From Anaerocolumna sp. AGMB13025 (GTDB taxonomy: Bacteria > Bacillota > Clostridia > Lachnospirales > Lachnospiraceae), in the NCBI RefSeq assembly GCF_029689925.1, contig NZ_CP121445.1, positions 799,001 through 863,000 of the forward strand: a stretch of DNA of 64,000 nucleotides. Direction: 5' to 3'. Every line of letters begins with the position of its first letter. The first letter of the stretch is position 1. The position numbers were made by a program, and so were the translations under genes. Positions 43,917 to 52,219 of this stretch are shown here, one piece after another. The notes under the pieces were generated by a model. It saw nothing but the letters and a program-made list of their open reading frames with translations. It ran no database searches and was not told the DNA's origin.

Positions 43917-45677
43917 ATGGGAACAGAGATAAAGCCAATCGTCTACAAAATCTCAAACAATCCAAATGGATTAAAAGAGTTTCACAACAATTTAAAAGCG
44001 AATGCTTCAGAAAAAGAGCAAAATATTATACTGCAGTTTCCAACAGTATATATTCATAATTGGAAAGATACAGAGGATTATGAGGTGTATATTGGGGAAT
44101 CCAATAATATTATTCAAAGAACAAAGCAGCATCACGATAATCAGTCAGGTGAATGGCAGCAACAGCTCATGAAAGCTGATGCGAGTTTATATATTATCGG
44201 ACATGAACATTTCAACAAATCCATGACTTTGGATATAGAGAATCGATTGATGCTTTATATGATGAGTGTTGACCGGGTGAAAAAGATTCACAACATGAGG
44301 GGGAATCCCCAGAACAAATATTATCCAGACAGTGAAATGGATGATATTTTTCGAATGATGTGGTCTAAATTACGAAGGGATAACAAAAATTTATTTCCAA
44401 GAGAAAGTACAATTAAAGACTCTGCGGTATATAAGGCCTCTCCGCTACATAAACTGACAGTTGATCAGGAGAAAATCAAAGGCATTATCATTCAAAGAGT
44501 ATTTGATGCATTAAATACGGGAAAGAAAAACCAACTTATATTCATAGAAGGCGAGGCAGGAACTGGAAAAACAGTTCTTAATAGTAGCACCTTCTATGAA
44601 ATCTTTGCAAAAGCAGCGGAAGAAGATAGGGAGCCATTACAATGCTATATGATGGTAAATCATGATGAGCAGATTACTGTATATTCACAAATTGCACAAA
44701 AGCTTGGTTTAACGGAACGCTTTGGAGAGGTTGTATGTAAGCCTACGTCTTTTATCAATCATCATAGGATAGAAGAGCCGGTGGATGTTGCTTTTATTGA
44801 TGAGGCACATTTGCTATTAACACAAGGAAAACAATCCTATCAGGGTGATAATCAGCTGCAAGATATTGTAGATCGTGCAAGAGTTACTGTTGTCATGTTT
44901 GATGAAAATCAAATTCTTACAACAGAACAATATTGGGAATCACAGATCTTGGATAAATTCAGAGAACAAGCTAAGTGTAGCAATAATTATTATGAACTAA
45001 CGAATCAGCTTCGTATCAAAGCCTCCAAGGAGGTAGTAGATTGGATTGATGGATTCACGAAGGATCAGATAATTACTAATATACCGTCAAATCTTGGAGG
45101 ATACGATATTCAGATATTTGATGAACCAGAGAAGCTGGAATTTGCTTTGAAGCAAAAGGCATCGGATGAGAATCATCGTCTTTCCCGTATGATCGCAACC
45201 TATGATTGGGACTATAAGAATAAAGCGACAACAGAAGCTAGGCTGAGTAAATATAAATATTGGGAAGTATTGATTGGACCCTGGCATAAGCCCTGGAACA
45301 GAGAGCTGGAGCAGAAATTATCACGCAAAGAAAAACGTGCAATCAAATCACTTTCTTGGGCAGAGCAGCCACAGACCATTGATGAGGTGGGGTCAACCTT
45401 TACGATTCAGGGATTTGATTTAAATTATGCAGGAGTAATTTTAGGACCTTCCGTAAAATATCGTGATGGAAAAGTAATCTTTGATCCAACAGCTAAGAAT
45501 TATAAGAAAATGACGCAAAATCGTACCCTATCCGATGGTACGAAAAAGCAGTTTGGCGAAACCTTAATACAGCATGAGGTTAGAGTTCTGATGACACGCG
45601 GTGTAGAGGGCTTATATGTTTATGCCTATGATAAGGAACTTAGAGAAGCGCTTCTTGCAGCGTCAAAAAGGAGATAA
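43917..45677 (+). CDS. GIY-YIG nuclease-like and DUF2075 P-loop ATPase fusion protein
   Basis: This is a 586-residue protein. Residues about 45-105 fit a GIY-YIG domain (VYIHNW... EVYIGESNNIIQRTKQH). Residues about 205-580 form a DUF2075 superfamily 1 helicase-like ATPase: Walker A IEGEAGTGKTVL, Walker B DVAFIDEAHLLL, motif NQLRIKASKEVVDWI, and late motifs SLSWAEQPQTIDEVGSTFT and HEVRVLMTRGVEGLYVY. It is followed after 6 bases by a MazG-like gene, a pairing seen in many genomes and thought to act in defence or nucleic-acid control. The function here is inference. Confidence 0.85.
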   Translation: MGTEIKPIVYKISNNPNGLKEFHNNLKANASEKEQNIILQFPTVYIHNWKDTEDYEVYIGESNNIIQRTKQHHDNQSGEWQQQLMKADASLYIIGHEHFNKSMTLDIENRLMLYMMSVDRVKKIHNMRGNPQNKYYPDSEMDDIFRMMWSKLRRDNKNLFPRESTIKDSAVYKASPLHKLTVDQEKIKGIIIQRVFDALNTGKKNQLIFIEGEAGTGKTVLNSSTFYEIFAKAAEEDREPLQCYMMVNHDEQITVYSQIAQKLGLTERFGEVVCKPTSFINHHRIEEPVDVAFIDEAHLLLTQGKQSYQGDNQLQDIVDRARVTVVMFDENQILTTEQYWESQILDKFREQAKCSNNYYELTNQLRIKASKEVVDWIDGFTKDQIITNIPSNLGGYDIQIFDEPEKLEFALKQKASDENHRLSRMIATYDWDYKNKATTEARLSKYKYWEVLIGPWHKPWNRELEQKLSRKEKRAIKSLSWAEQPQTIDEVGSTFTIQGFDLNYAGVILGPSVKYRDGKVIFDPTAKNYKKMTQNRTLSDGTKKQFGETLIQHEVRVLMTRGVEGLYVYAYDKELREALLAASKRR

Positions 45678-45683
45678 AAGATT

Positions 45684-46019
45684 ATGACACAAGATACCAT
45701 AAATAAAATATTACAATTTCGTGATGAACGTGATTGGAAGCAATTTCACAATCCCAAGGACCTGGCCATATCCATTTCCTTAGAAGCAGCTGAATTATTG
45801 GAAGTATTCCAATGGAGCGGAGAAGATGTAAAATGTACGGAGAATATGGACAAGATTAAGGAAGAGCTAGCAGATGTGGTTAATTATTGCGTACTTATGT
45901 CAGATGCCTGTGGACTGGATCTTGATGAAATTGTACTGGAGAAACTCAAACGCAATGATGAGAAATATCCGGTAAATAAGGCATATGGAAGTAAGGAAAA
46001 GTACAATAAGTTAAAATAA
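45684..46019 (+). CDS. MazG-like nucleotide pyrophosphohydrolase
   Basis: This 111-residue enzyme of the dUTPase/MazG all-alpha NTP pyrophosphatase class has the metal-binding acidic helices SLEAAELLEVFQWSG and KEELADVVNYCVLMSDACGL, DLDEIV near 84, and the end KRNDEKYPVNKAYGS. It would cut nucleoside triphosphates or an alarmone to the monophosphate. It forms an operon with the GIY-YIG/DUF2075 gene. A truncated paralogue is at 41786. Confidence 0.9.
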   Translation: MTQDTINKILQFRDERDWKQFHNPKDLAISISLEAAELLEVFQWSGEDVKCTENMDKIKEELADVVNYCVLMSDACGLDLDEIVLEKLKRNDEKYPVNKAYGSKEKYNKLK

Positions 46020-46198
46020 GGCGGAGCTTGGCATGGGATGTGGAAATTGATTCATTTGCCGTTAATGTTTGGTTTTATATAGTAATCTCGAGGGTCTTTT
46101 TTTATTTGCATTTTTTGGATCATTTACTTAGAAATGTTGTGAAATGTTGTTAAAGGTTTGTAGAGCCATATAAGGGAGCGGTACATTCGGTTCAATGA

Positions 46199-46230
46199 GA
46201 GGGAAATAATTCTTAGCAATTATTTCCCTC
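46199..46230. terminator. Perfect hairpin between convergent genes
   Basis: GAGGGAAATAATT and AATTATTTCCCTC form a 13-bp stem with a 6-base loop, in the gap between the MazG-like gene and the minus-strand gene at 46279. The T tract is short, so it may work as a bidirectional but weaker terminator. Confidence 0.55.
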
Positions 46231-46278
46231 TTCAATAGACTGGATTGGATTTTAAATTATGCAGATATGGCTGAGTAC

Positions 46279-47268
46279 TCATATTTCTAATTCCCTCTTT
46301 AGAATCTCTATCATTGAAGTTGTAAAAGTATAGTCAAGTTCTTCAATTCTTTCCAAATAGTTGTTCATTTTCTCAAGATGGTTCGGATTTTTTTGGATTG
46401 TATACTTAAGGAATTGGTTGAATAAGTTACAACTTAATTTAGAAATTTTATTACATAATAATAAGATTTCATCATCAATGTGGATTGAGCCTTTGATGTA
46501 TTGTAAAAGAATAGTTCTTGATTCCTTATGTTCCCAGAAGAATCTAAGTATTCGGTAATCTAGTAAGTTCTCTGAATTTTCCATTTGTATCGGAATCATT
46601 TCCAAAAATTCGAATAAGGCTTTGTAAGTATTCATCCCGTAGATACCAAATGATTCTAAGTCATTTGGTGCGACACCATTTAAGTAATTGTTGAATTCGG
46701 TATATATCGTGTGAAGATCTAATTCAACATTTTTACTATCATCAATATATAGAGTCTTAAATGTTACATCTAAATCAGTGTTTATGTTATATAATGACTC
46801 TTCAATTTCTTCTGCTGGAACTTTCAACAGGTGTAGATTGGCATTACTATATGCTTGCACCAAAAAGGAGTCATTGTCATAGCCATAGATATACGTATCG
46901 TGAATATAGTGTATGCTTTTGTATGAGGCGGAATAACTCAGATAGTAATCGTCAACCATGTATAAAAGAAGATATTTGTTATCATCAATACATTTTTTTA
47001 ACAATGGAACAAGTTGGTTACGAGGAATATTTTTGAGGTTGTATTCATCGATCTGTGCAAAATTATACGGACGAATATATTCCCAATGATTGGTGATATA
47101 TGTAAGTTCAGTGCTGCGAGATTCAGAAGAATTTCGACATTTTAAGTTAATAAAATTATTATAATAGTAATTCTGTATACTAGGATGTGCAATCAGGATT
47201 GCAATAAAGAAAGAAGTACATTGGTAAGTTTCTGAAGGAGGTGGGGTTAATAAAAGTGATTTTTGCAT
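46279..47268 (-). CDS. Hypothetical protein with a possible papain-like (BtrH-type) N-terminal domain
   Basis: This is a 329-residue soluble protein. The N-terminal half (ETYQCTSFFIAI near residue 13, VPLLKKCIDDNKYLLLYMVD, then YYLSYSASYKSIHYIHDTYI) has the order Cys-helix, D.YYL, H..HD seen in BtrH-type cysteine-peptidase-fold domains, which often sit in peptide natural-product clusters. This likeness is weak and from memory. The C-terminal half is helical and unassigned. AAAGGAAG lies 6 bases before the ATG. No biosynthetic neighbours are seen. Confidence 0.5.
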   Translation of the reverse strand: MQKSLLLTPPPSETYQCTSFFIAILIAHPSIQNYYYNNFINLKCRNSSESRSTELTYITNHWEYIRPYNFAQIDEYNLKNIPRNQLVPLLKKCIDDNKYLLLYMVDDYYLSYSASYKSIHYIHDTYIYGYDNDSFLVQAYSNANLHLLKVPAEEIEESLYNINTDLDVTFKTLYIDDSKNVELDLHTIYTEFNNYLNGVAPNDLESFGIYGMNTYKALFEFLEMIPIQMENSENLLDYRILRFFWEHKESRTILLQYIKGSIHIDDEILLLCNKISKLSCNLFNQFLKYTIQKNPNHLEKMNNYLERIEELDYTFTTSMIEILKRELEI

Positions 47269-47373
47269 AAAATCTTCCTTTCGTTATACTTTATTTTTTA
47301 TAATAATACGAAATTACAAAAAATGCAAATAAATTACATAAAATAGTAATTCTATTAGCTGATATATAAATCA

Positions 47374-47454
47374 GGGAAATCACATGCGATGATTTTTACA
47401 TCAAAAGAAAGATTTCAGTATATTCAAACGACCACACCCACTATTCTAATTTAA
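47374..47454 (+). pseudogene. Fragment of an SseB-like gene
   Basis: GKSHAMIFTSKERFQ is encoded at 47374-47418, matching GKSYAMVFTSKERFQ of the SseB-like gene at 30258 with only a few base changes over 45 bp. The frame then runs into unrelated sequence and stops. It overlaps the 3' end of the TetR remnant on the other strand. Confidence 0.6.
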
Positions 47455-47965
47455 TTTCAATAGAATGCTTTAAACAATATAGTTGCTGATAGAAGCAAGC
47501 CATATATACCTCTTTAAAGTCAGCAAACCTATAATTTGCATCCGCTAATTTAGTTGCCTCCATTTGTAATTTACTTAATTTTGTTGATGAATATAATCCG
47601 CAAGCAAGGGTAAGTACCGAAGAAATAAAATTATTTATATTATCCTCGCTGGCGTCAGAAAAAAGCTGGCTAATAAAGTTTACTAATTGTTGATATGATA
47701 TAAGTATTTCTTTTTTAAACTCAGCTAAAGATTCTAGTGAAACATTTTTTTCGATGGTTGTATAAAGGATACCATATAATTTTAACAGCCGTTCGTTTTC
47801 TATCAGCCTGCATGTCCATATATCTGTAATTTCGTAAAGAGAATAAATTTTATTAATTTTAAATGATTTAATAAAAGCTGAAATAAAGGATTTAAAGTCT
47901 TCCTTCAAAATAAGAAGAAGGATTTCATCCTTTGTTCTAAAGTATTTGTAGATATTTTGCCTTGC
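47441..47965 (-). pseudogene. TetR-family regulator lacking its DNA-binding N-terminus
   Basis: The frame keeps the end of the TetR HTH (RQNIYKYFRTKDEILLLIL) and a full helical ligand domain to ECFK... at the C-terminus (KHSIEIKLE), but the first 30 or so residues are replaced by sequence that is the reverse of the aldo/keto reductase 5' end. The break lies near 47965. It cannot bind DNA normally and has lost its promoter. Confidence 0.75.
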
Positions 47966-47976
47966 AGATGAACAAT

Positions 47977-49008
47977 ATGGAATATCGTAAACTTGGCGCG
48001 ACGGGTATAGAAGTTCCGGCAATGGGGATTGGTACAGTGGCGTGGGGAGAAAAACTTGTTGGATATGGTAAAAGATTTACCCGTGAGGATCTGTTCAAGG
48101 CGTATAAGACGTCTTTAGATGCAGGTTTAAATTTTTTTGATACTTCAGAAAGTTACGGAGGAGGGATATCCGAGCAGCTGCTGTGTGAATTTCATCATCA
48201 AGATGCCCGGCCAATTGTAGTAGCAACTAAATTTTCACCGGCAAAAATTTATGATCCATCTACTCGCTTTTCAGCTAAGGACATTGTTAGCACCCTTGAT
48301 GGAAGTCTAAAACGTCTCGGACTGAAAAAAGTTGATCTATACCAATTACACTATCCCGTTCCACGTCATAAACTTAATAAGTATTTGGATGCCCTTGCTG
48401 AAACAGTGAAAAGCGGCAAGGCAAAAGCAGTTGGTGTCTGCAACTTCAATACAGAGCGTATGAAGTATGCCCATGAATATTTTGCAAAGCAGAATATTCA
48501 ACTGGCCTCCAACCAGGTTGGATATAATTTGTTACACCGTCTTCCTGAAACGAATGGCATGCTTACAGCCTGCAAAGAGCTTGATATTGCGCTTATAGCC
48601 ATCCTCCCTTTAGGAGAAGGGGTTCTTACCGGAAAGTATAGAGTGGGCGGTGATGCTCATCCCTCCAATCTGCGTAGCATCGCTAGGGTTACACAACTAG
48701 ATATATTCAAAGACGGAGACCCATCGCCCCTTATGCGACGTCTCTTTACAAAGCCATATTTGTTGGAGCGGGAAAAGCTTGAGTCTTTATTTGAGCTTAT
48801 GGATAGAATTTCTCATAAGTATAACGCAACCATTTCACAGGTAGCACTAAACTGGCTGATTGCAAGCAATCCACGAGTAATCCCTATTCCGGGTGAAAAA
48901 AATGCCAGACAAGCAGCCTCCAATGCAGCCACATTAAGTTGGAAGCTGACTCACGAAGAATTCGAAAGCATTAGTCAAACGGAGAGTTCTATTAGGAAGT
49001 CATTGTAA
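47977..49008 (+). CDS. Aldo/keto reductase
   Basis: This 343-residue NADPH-dependent oxidoreductase has the AKR barrel motifs MEYRKLGATGIEVPAMGIGT at the start, the catalytic D-Y pair in FFDTSESYGGGISEQLL, K in IVVATKFSP, H in VDLYQLHYP, and the NADPH-binding end PRVIPIPGEKNARQAASNA. ATG 47977 starts the family-conserved MEYRKLG, but no ribosome site or promoter is visible because the upstream DNA is the truncated TetR gene. Expression may have been lost or rewired. A terminator follows at 49096. Confidence 0.9.
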   Translation: MEYRKLGATGIEVPAMGIGTVAWGEKLVGYGKRFTREDLFKAYKTSLDAGLNFFDTSESYGGGISEQLLCEFHHQDARPIVVATKFSPAKIYDPSTRFSAKDIVSTLDGSLKRLGLKKVDLYQLHYPVPRHKLNKYLDALAETVKSGKAKAVGVCNFNTERMKYAHEYFAKQNIQLASNQVGYNLLHRLPETNGMLTACKELDIALIAILPLGEGVLTGKYRVGGDAHPSNLRSIARVTQLDIFKDGDPSPLMRRLFTKPYLLEREKLESLFELMDRISHKYNATISQVALNWLIASNPRVIPIPGEKNARQAASNAATLSWKLTHEEFESISQTESSIRKSL

Positions 49009-49095
49009 TGTTATTGCATAATGTATAAATTAGTAGAAGAGGTTCGTTTTTGAACTTCATTAAGAATTTTCATCAAGATCTGTATGTGTAGGCGG

Positions 49096-49134
49096 ACACC
49101 GTTCGGAGGTTAACTTTTTGAACGGTGTTCTTTT
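49096..49134 (+). terminator. Rho-independent terminator
   Basis: ACACCGTTC and GAACGGTGT form a perfect 9-bp stem around a 15-base loop, followed by a T-rich run. Confidence 0.75.
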
Positions 49135-49201
49135 AAATATAGGGAAGCGGTAATTGGGCAATGGCATAAGCGGTGGAATAGAAAGTCGGAGCGGGAATTG
49201 T

Positions 49202-49281
49202 CACCCTGGACTATCTTAAGAAATAGACACCCAGGACTATCAAAAAAAATAGAACACCCATGTCTATCGAAAAAAATAGAT
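49202..49281 (+). repeat. Three imperfect tandem copies of a 26-27-bp repeat
   Basis: The copies begin CACCCTGGACTATC, CACCCAGGACTATC and CACCCATGTCTATC, each followed by an A-rich run ending in AATAGA. They run straight into the marR promoter. The copies diverge enough that they are old. Confidence 0.75.
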
Positions 49282-49332
49282 TGACATTTATAACAGAAGA
49301 CAGTATCATAGGTTTAGCAACTATACAGTATA
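49281..49332 (+). promoter_or_regulatory. marR promoter and candidate MarR operator
   Basis: TTGACA (49281-49286) and TATCAT (49304-49309) are 17 bp apart. TATACAGTATA (49322-49332), a perfect inverted repeat, lies at about the transcription start and continues as AAAACTAAACA. The same sequence precedes the MATE gene. Confidence 0.75.
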
Positions 49333-49361
49333 AAAACTAAACAATAGAGAAGGGTAATCAG

Positions 49362-49835
49362 ATGAGAGATTATAGAGCCATATCAGCTTTGATGGAGCGA
49401 ACAGTCCACAAATATAATCAAACAGAGAATAAGCAAAGAAACTACGGGACAGATTTAACATTTTCAAGGGCGGAGATACATACCATTGAGGCAATCGAAG
49501 ATATGGAAGATATTAATATCACACGCCTGGCAGCCTATCAGGGAATTACGAAGGGAGCAGCTTCCCAGATGGTTTATAAATTAGTTGACAAAGGTGTAGT
49601 GAAAAAAAGAGTTTCGCCAAACTCAGATACAGAAGTGAGGCTTGAGCTGACGGAGATTGGGAGAAAGGCTTATGAAGGGCATAAAGAATTTCATAGGGCT
49701 TCCAATGAAAAGCTATTCGAAATGCTTCGGGAAATGCCGGATGAGTTATATGAAAAGATGGAAGAAATCCTTCATTTATTTGATGAGATGATGAATGAAA
49801 AATTAAAAGGCGATCAAGATGAAAAATCAAAATAA
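49362..49835 (+). CDS. MarR-family transcriptional regulator
   Basis: This 157-residue winged-helix protein has SRAEIHTIEAIEDMEDINIT, then AYQGITKGAASQMVYKLVDK (recognition helix) and the wing KRVSPNSDTEVRLELTEIG, the MarR core. AGAAGGG lies before ATG 49362. It overlaps the membrane protein gene by 17 bases, and with the MATE gene it forms a likely stress-sensing efflux unit under its own control. Confidence 0.93.
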   Translation: MRDYRAISALMERTVHKYNQTENKQRNYGTDLTFSRAEIHTIEAIEDMEDINITRLAAYQGITKGAASQMVYKLVDKGVVKKRVSPNSDTEVRLELTEIGRKAYEGHKEFHRASNEKLFEMLREMPDELYEKMEEILHLFDEMMNEKLKGDQDEKSK

Positions 49836-50307
49836 AATGGGACTATTTGAGATATCAGTTATTTTGTTTTTTTATGTGTTGCCAATGGGCTGCATTTTAA
49901 TTGATAGGATGATTAGCCCTGATACAGATCTATGGGCAGTCATGATAAAGTGGTTTGTATTCTTTGGGGTTGGACTACGACTAGTTACCTGTGGAATGAA
50001 GCAGGCTATATCACCAGGCTTCACGGCGAAAGCGATTTTTGAATTAGAAGACAGCAAAAGTTATCCCTTGATCCGTGAGCTTGGATTTGCCAATATATGT
50101 ACCGGATTATGCGGCATTTTATCCCTGGTGTACATAAATTTCCGTATCACTGCATTATTCATAGGGAGTATATATTATGGACTGGCATTCCTGCAACATG
50201 CCATAAGAAAGGAAAAGAATAATACGGAACTCTTTGTTACCCTTACCGATTTATCCATTGTTTTGGAATTACTGCTTCCGTTTGTTATGAATACAATAAA
50301 GGCTTAA
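49819..50307 (+). CDS. Four-helix membrane protein, DUF6790-like
   Basis: This 162-residue protein has about four membrane helices (ISVILFFYVLPMGCILI, WFVFFGVGLRLVTCGM, IRELGFANICTGLCGILSL, LFIGSIYYGLAFLQHAI). The GLCGILSL... IYYGL..LQH pattern suits DUF6790 proteins; the assignment is from memory. It is co-transcribed with marR by a 17-base overlap. The function is unknown. Confidence 0.65.
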   Translation: MKNQNKMGLFEISVILFFYVLPMGCILIDRMISPDTDLWAVMIKWFVFFGVGLRLVTCGMKQAISPGFTAKAIFELEDSKSYPLIRELGFANICTGLCGILSLVYINFRITALFIGSIYYGLAFLQHAIRKEKNNTELFVTLTDLSIVLELLLPFVMNTIKA

Positions 50308-50320
50308 TTTTTTTACCCAT

Positions 50321-50344
50321 AAAGTATAGATGCTATACAGTATA
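50321..50344 (+). promoter_or_regulatory. Second copy of the MarR operator, upstream of the MATE gene
   Basis: TATACAGTATA (50334-50344) followed by TAAACTAAACA repeats the element at 49322. It is preceded by GTATAG-ATG-CTATAC, a further short inverted repeat. Confidence 0.7.
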
Positions 50345-50367
50345 TAAACTAAACACGAAAAGAGGAA

Positions 50368-51720
50368 ATGGTTTTGGAAAATGAATCAAAGAAATTATTT
50401 TTACTAAAGGATGAAAAAGTATCAAAAGCACTTATAAAGCTTGGAGTACCCACCATGGTGGGAATGTTAATTGCTGCGTTATACAACGTGGTAGATACCT
50501 ATTTTGTGGCACAATTAGGAATAGCACAGATGGGGGCAGTATCCATAGTATTTCCGCTAGGAACAATAATGACTGGAATTGCATTACTATTCGGTAGTGG
50601 AGCCTCCTCCTATTTATCACGGCTTTTGGGGAACAAACAATACAAAGAAGCCAATCATTGTGCTTCAACAGCTTTGATTAGCAGTTTGTTTACAGGTGGA
50701 ATCTGTATTCTTTTTGTATTATTATTTATGACCCCAATACTTAAAAGCCTGGGTGCAACCCCAACCATACTTCCATATGCAAGACAATACGGTTATGTCT
50801 TTATAATCAGTCTGCTGTTTAATGTGTTTAACGTAACCGTCAATAACATTATAACTTCAGAAGGCGCTTCAAGATTCAGTATGGTTGCAATGCTAATAGG
50901 CGGTCTCCTTAATGCCGGCTTAGATCCTCTTATGATATACGGATTTCATATGGGAGTTATGGGTGCTGCAGCAGCAACCTTGATAGCTAATATAGTTTCT
51001 ACCACACTATATGCAAGCTACATGTTCAGTAAGAAAAGTGTTTTCCGTATCTCTATAAAAAATATAAGGATAGAAAAGAAAATATATATTGAAATCTTTC
51101 AGGTGGGACTTCCAATTATGGTATTTCAAATATTGACAAGTGTGGCGGTAGGCATTACTAATTTTGTGGCAGCCGATTATGGGGATTCCGTGGTGGCAGC
51201 AATAGGAATTGAAGCTAGAGTCATAGCACTTGGCACAATGGCAGTCTTTGGCTTCCTCAAAGGCTTCCAGCCCTTTGTAGGTTATAATTATGGGGCAGGA
51301 AGAGGGGACAGAGTGGAACAGGCTAAAAAGTTCGCACTAAAGTTAACAAGCTGTTTTTGCATATTGGCAGCAGGAGGAATTATCTGCTTTTCTAGTAATA
51401 TCATTGAAATATTTAGTAAAAATGATTCCGTAGTCATGAAAATAGGGCAGGAAGCCCTTATTTTGAACAGCATTGTATTCATAACCTTAGGCTTTCAGCT
51501 GGTTTATGGTACCTTCTATCTGGCACTTGGAAAATCAAAACAAGGTGGCATCTTAAGCATCTGCCGACAAGGAGTATTTTTTATTCCCCTTGTTTTACTA
51601 TTACCTGGAATTTTTGGGGTTCAGGGAGTGTTATTTTCACAGCCAATTGCAGATGTTTTAAATGTTATTTTAACAGGAATATTTGCTTATCGGATAAATT
51701 ACATAACTCAGGTGAATTAG
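50368..51720 (+). CDS. MATE-family multidrug/sodium antiporter
   Basis: This 450-residue protein has twelve predicted membrane helices. MATE features include LGVPTMVGMLIAALYNVVDT near residue 25, IVFPLGTIMTGIALLFGSG, and in the second half VGLPIMVFQILTSVAVG and FGFLKGFQPFVGYNYGAG. It would export drugs or metabolites using Na+ or H+. AGAGGA is too close to ATG 50368, so TTG 50374 is an equally good start. It is probably regulated by the MarR protein through the shared operator. Confidence 0.92.
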   Translation: MVLENESKKLFLLKDEKVSKALIKLGVPTMVGMLIAALYNVVDTYFVAQLGIAQMGAVSIVFPLGTIMTGIALLFGSGASSYLSRLLGNKQYKEANHCASTALISSLFTGGICILFVLLFMTPILKSLGATPTILPYARQYGYVFIISLLFNVFNVTVNNIITSEGASRFSMVAMLIGGLLNAGLDPLMIYGFHMGVMGAAAATLIANIVSTTLYASYMFSKKSVFRISIKNIRIEKKIYIEIFQVGLPIMVFQILTSVAVGITNFVAADYGDSVVAAIGIEARVIALGTMAVFGFLKGFQPFVGYNYGAGRGDRVEQAKKFALKLTSCFCILAAGGIICFSSNIIEIFSKNDSVVMKIGQEALILNSIVFITLGFQLVYGTFYLALGKSKQGGILSICRQGVFFIPLVLLLPGIFGVQGVLFSQPIADVLNVILTGIFAYRINYITQVN

Positions 51721-51803
51721 AGAGAATAATAGCTGATGTGTGGGAAAGTTTTTGTATTCAATACATAACAAGGAGCAGTGGATCAAGAGAAATTAATTCC
51801 ATA

Positions 51804-51852
51804 TTGACATACCTATGAAAACTATGTATAATAACACCTATAGAATCTAGGT
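51804..51852 (+). promoter_or_regulatory. Consensus promoter and inverted repeat of the padR operon
   Basis: TTGACA (51804-51809) and TATAAT (51827-51832) are 17 bp apart, a perfect sigma-A consensus. ACCTA-TAGAATC-TAGGT (51836-51852) follows directly and is a likely PadR-binding site at the transcription start. Confidence 0.8.
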
Positions 51853-51862
51853 ATGGAGAGTA

Positions 51863-52219
51863 ATGAATATGGACAAAAAACTTATGAATATCAGTATATC
51901 GATGATGCTCTTAAAACTATTAGAAAATCAGGATATGTATGGGTATGAGATGATTAAAGAGCTAGAAGCAAGAAGCGAGAATGTATTTTCTTTGAAAGAA
52001 GGGACCCTATATCCGGCATTGCATGCGTTAGAGGCAGATGGGGCAATTGAAAGCTATGAAAAAGTTTCTGAATCAGGAAGAATACGAAAGTATTACCGTA
52101 TTTCCAAAAAAGGTACTAAAATACTGGCAGATAAGACAAAGGAGTGGAATACTTATCAGAAAGCTGTCAATCTCGTGATTGGGGGTAATGGATATGGGAC
52201 TGCAGTATGGAGCAACTAA
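51863..52219 (+). CDS. PadR-family transcriptional regulator
   Basis: This 118-residue winged-helix protein has LMNISISMMLLKLLENQDMY, then GYEMIKELEARSENVFSLKE, TLYPALHALEADGAIESYE and YYRISKKGTKIL, which are the PadR landmarks. Such proteins are usually ligand-responsive repressors of the linked membrane protein genes. It overlaps the next gene by about 26 bases. Confidence 0.93.
   Translation: MNMDKKLMNISISMMLLKLLENQDMYGYEMIKELEARSENVFSLKEGTLYPALHALEADGAIESYEKVSESGRIRKYYRISKKGTKILADKTKEWNTYQKAVNLVIGGNGYGTAVWSN

Noticed and set aside
47962-48022. TetR protein start inside the aldo/keto reductase gene
   Set aside because: The extra N-terminal residues are the reverse of the conserved MEYRKLGATG region and do not form an HTH, so this is a truncation, not a real start.
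49202-49281. Three repeats as a degenerate CRISPR
   Set aside because: The copies are tandem, A-rich and lack spacers of constant length.
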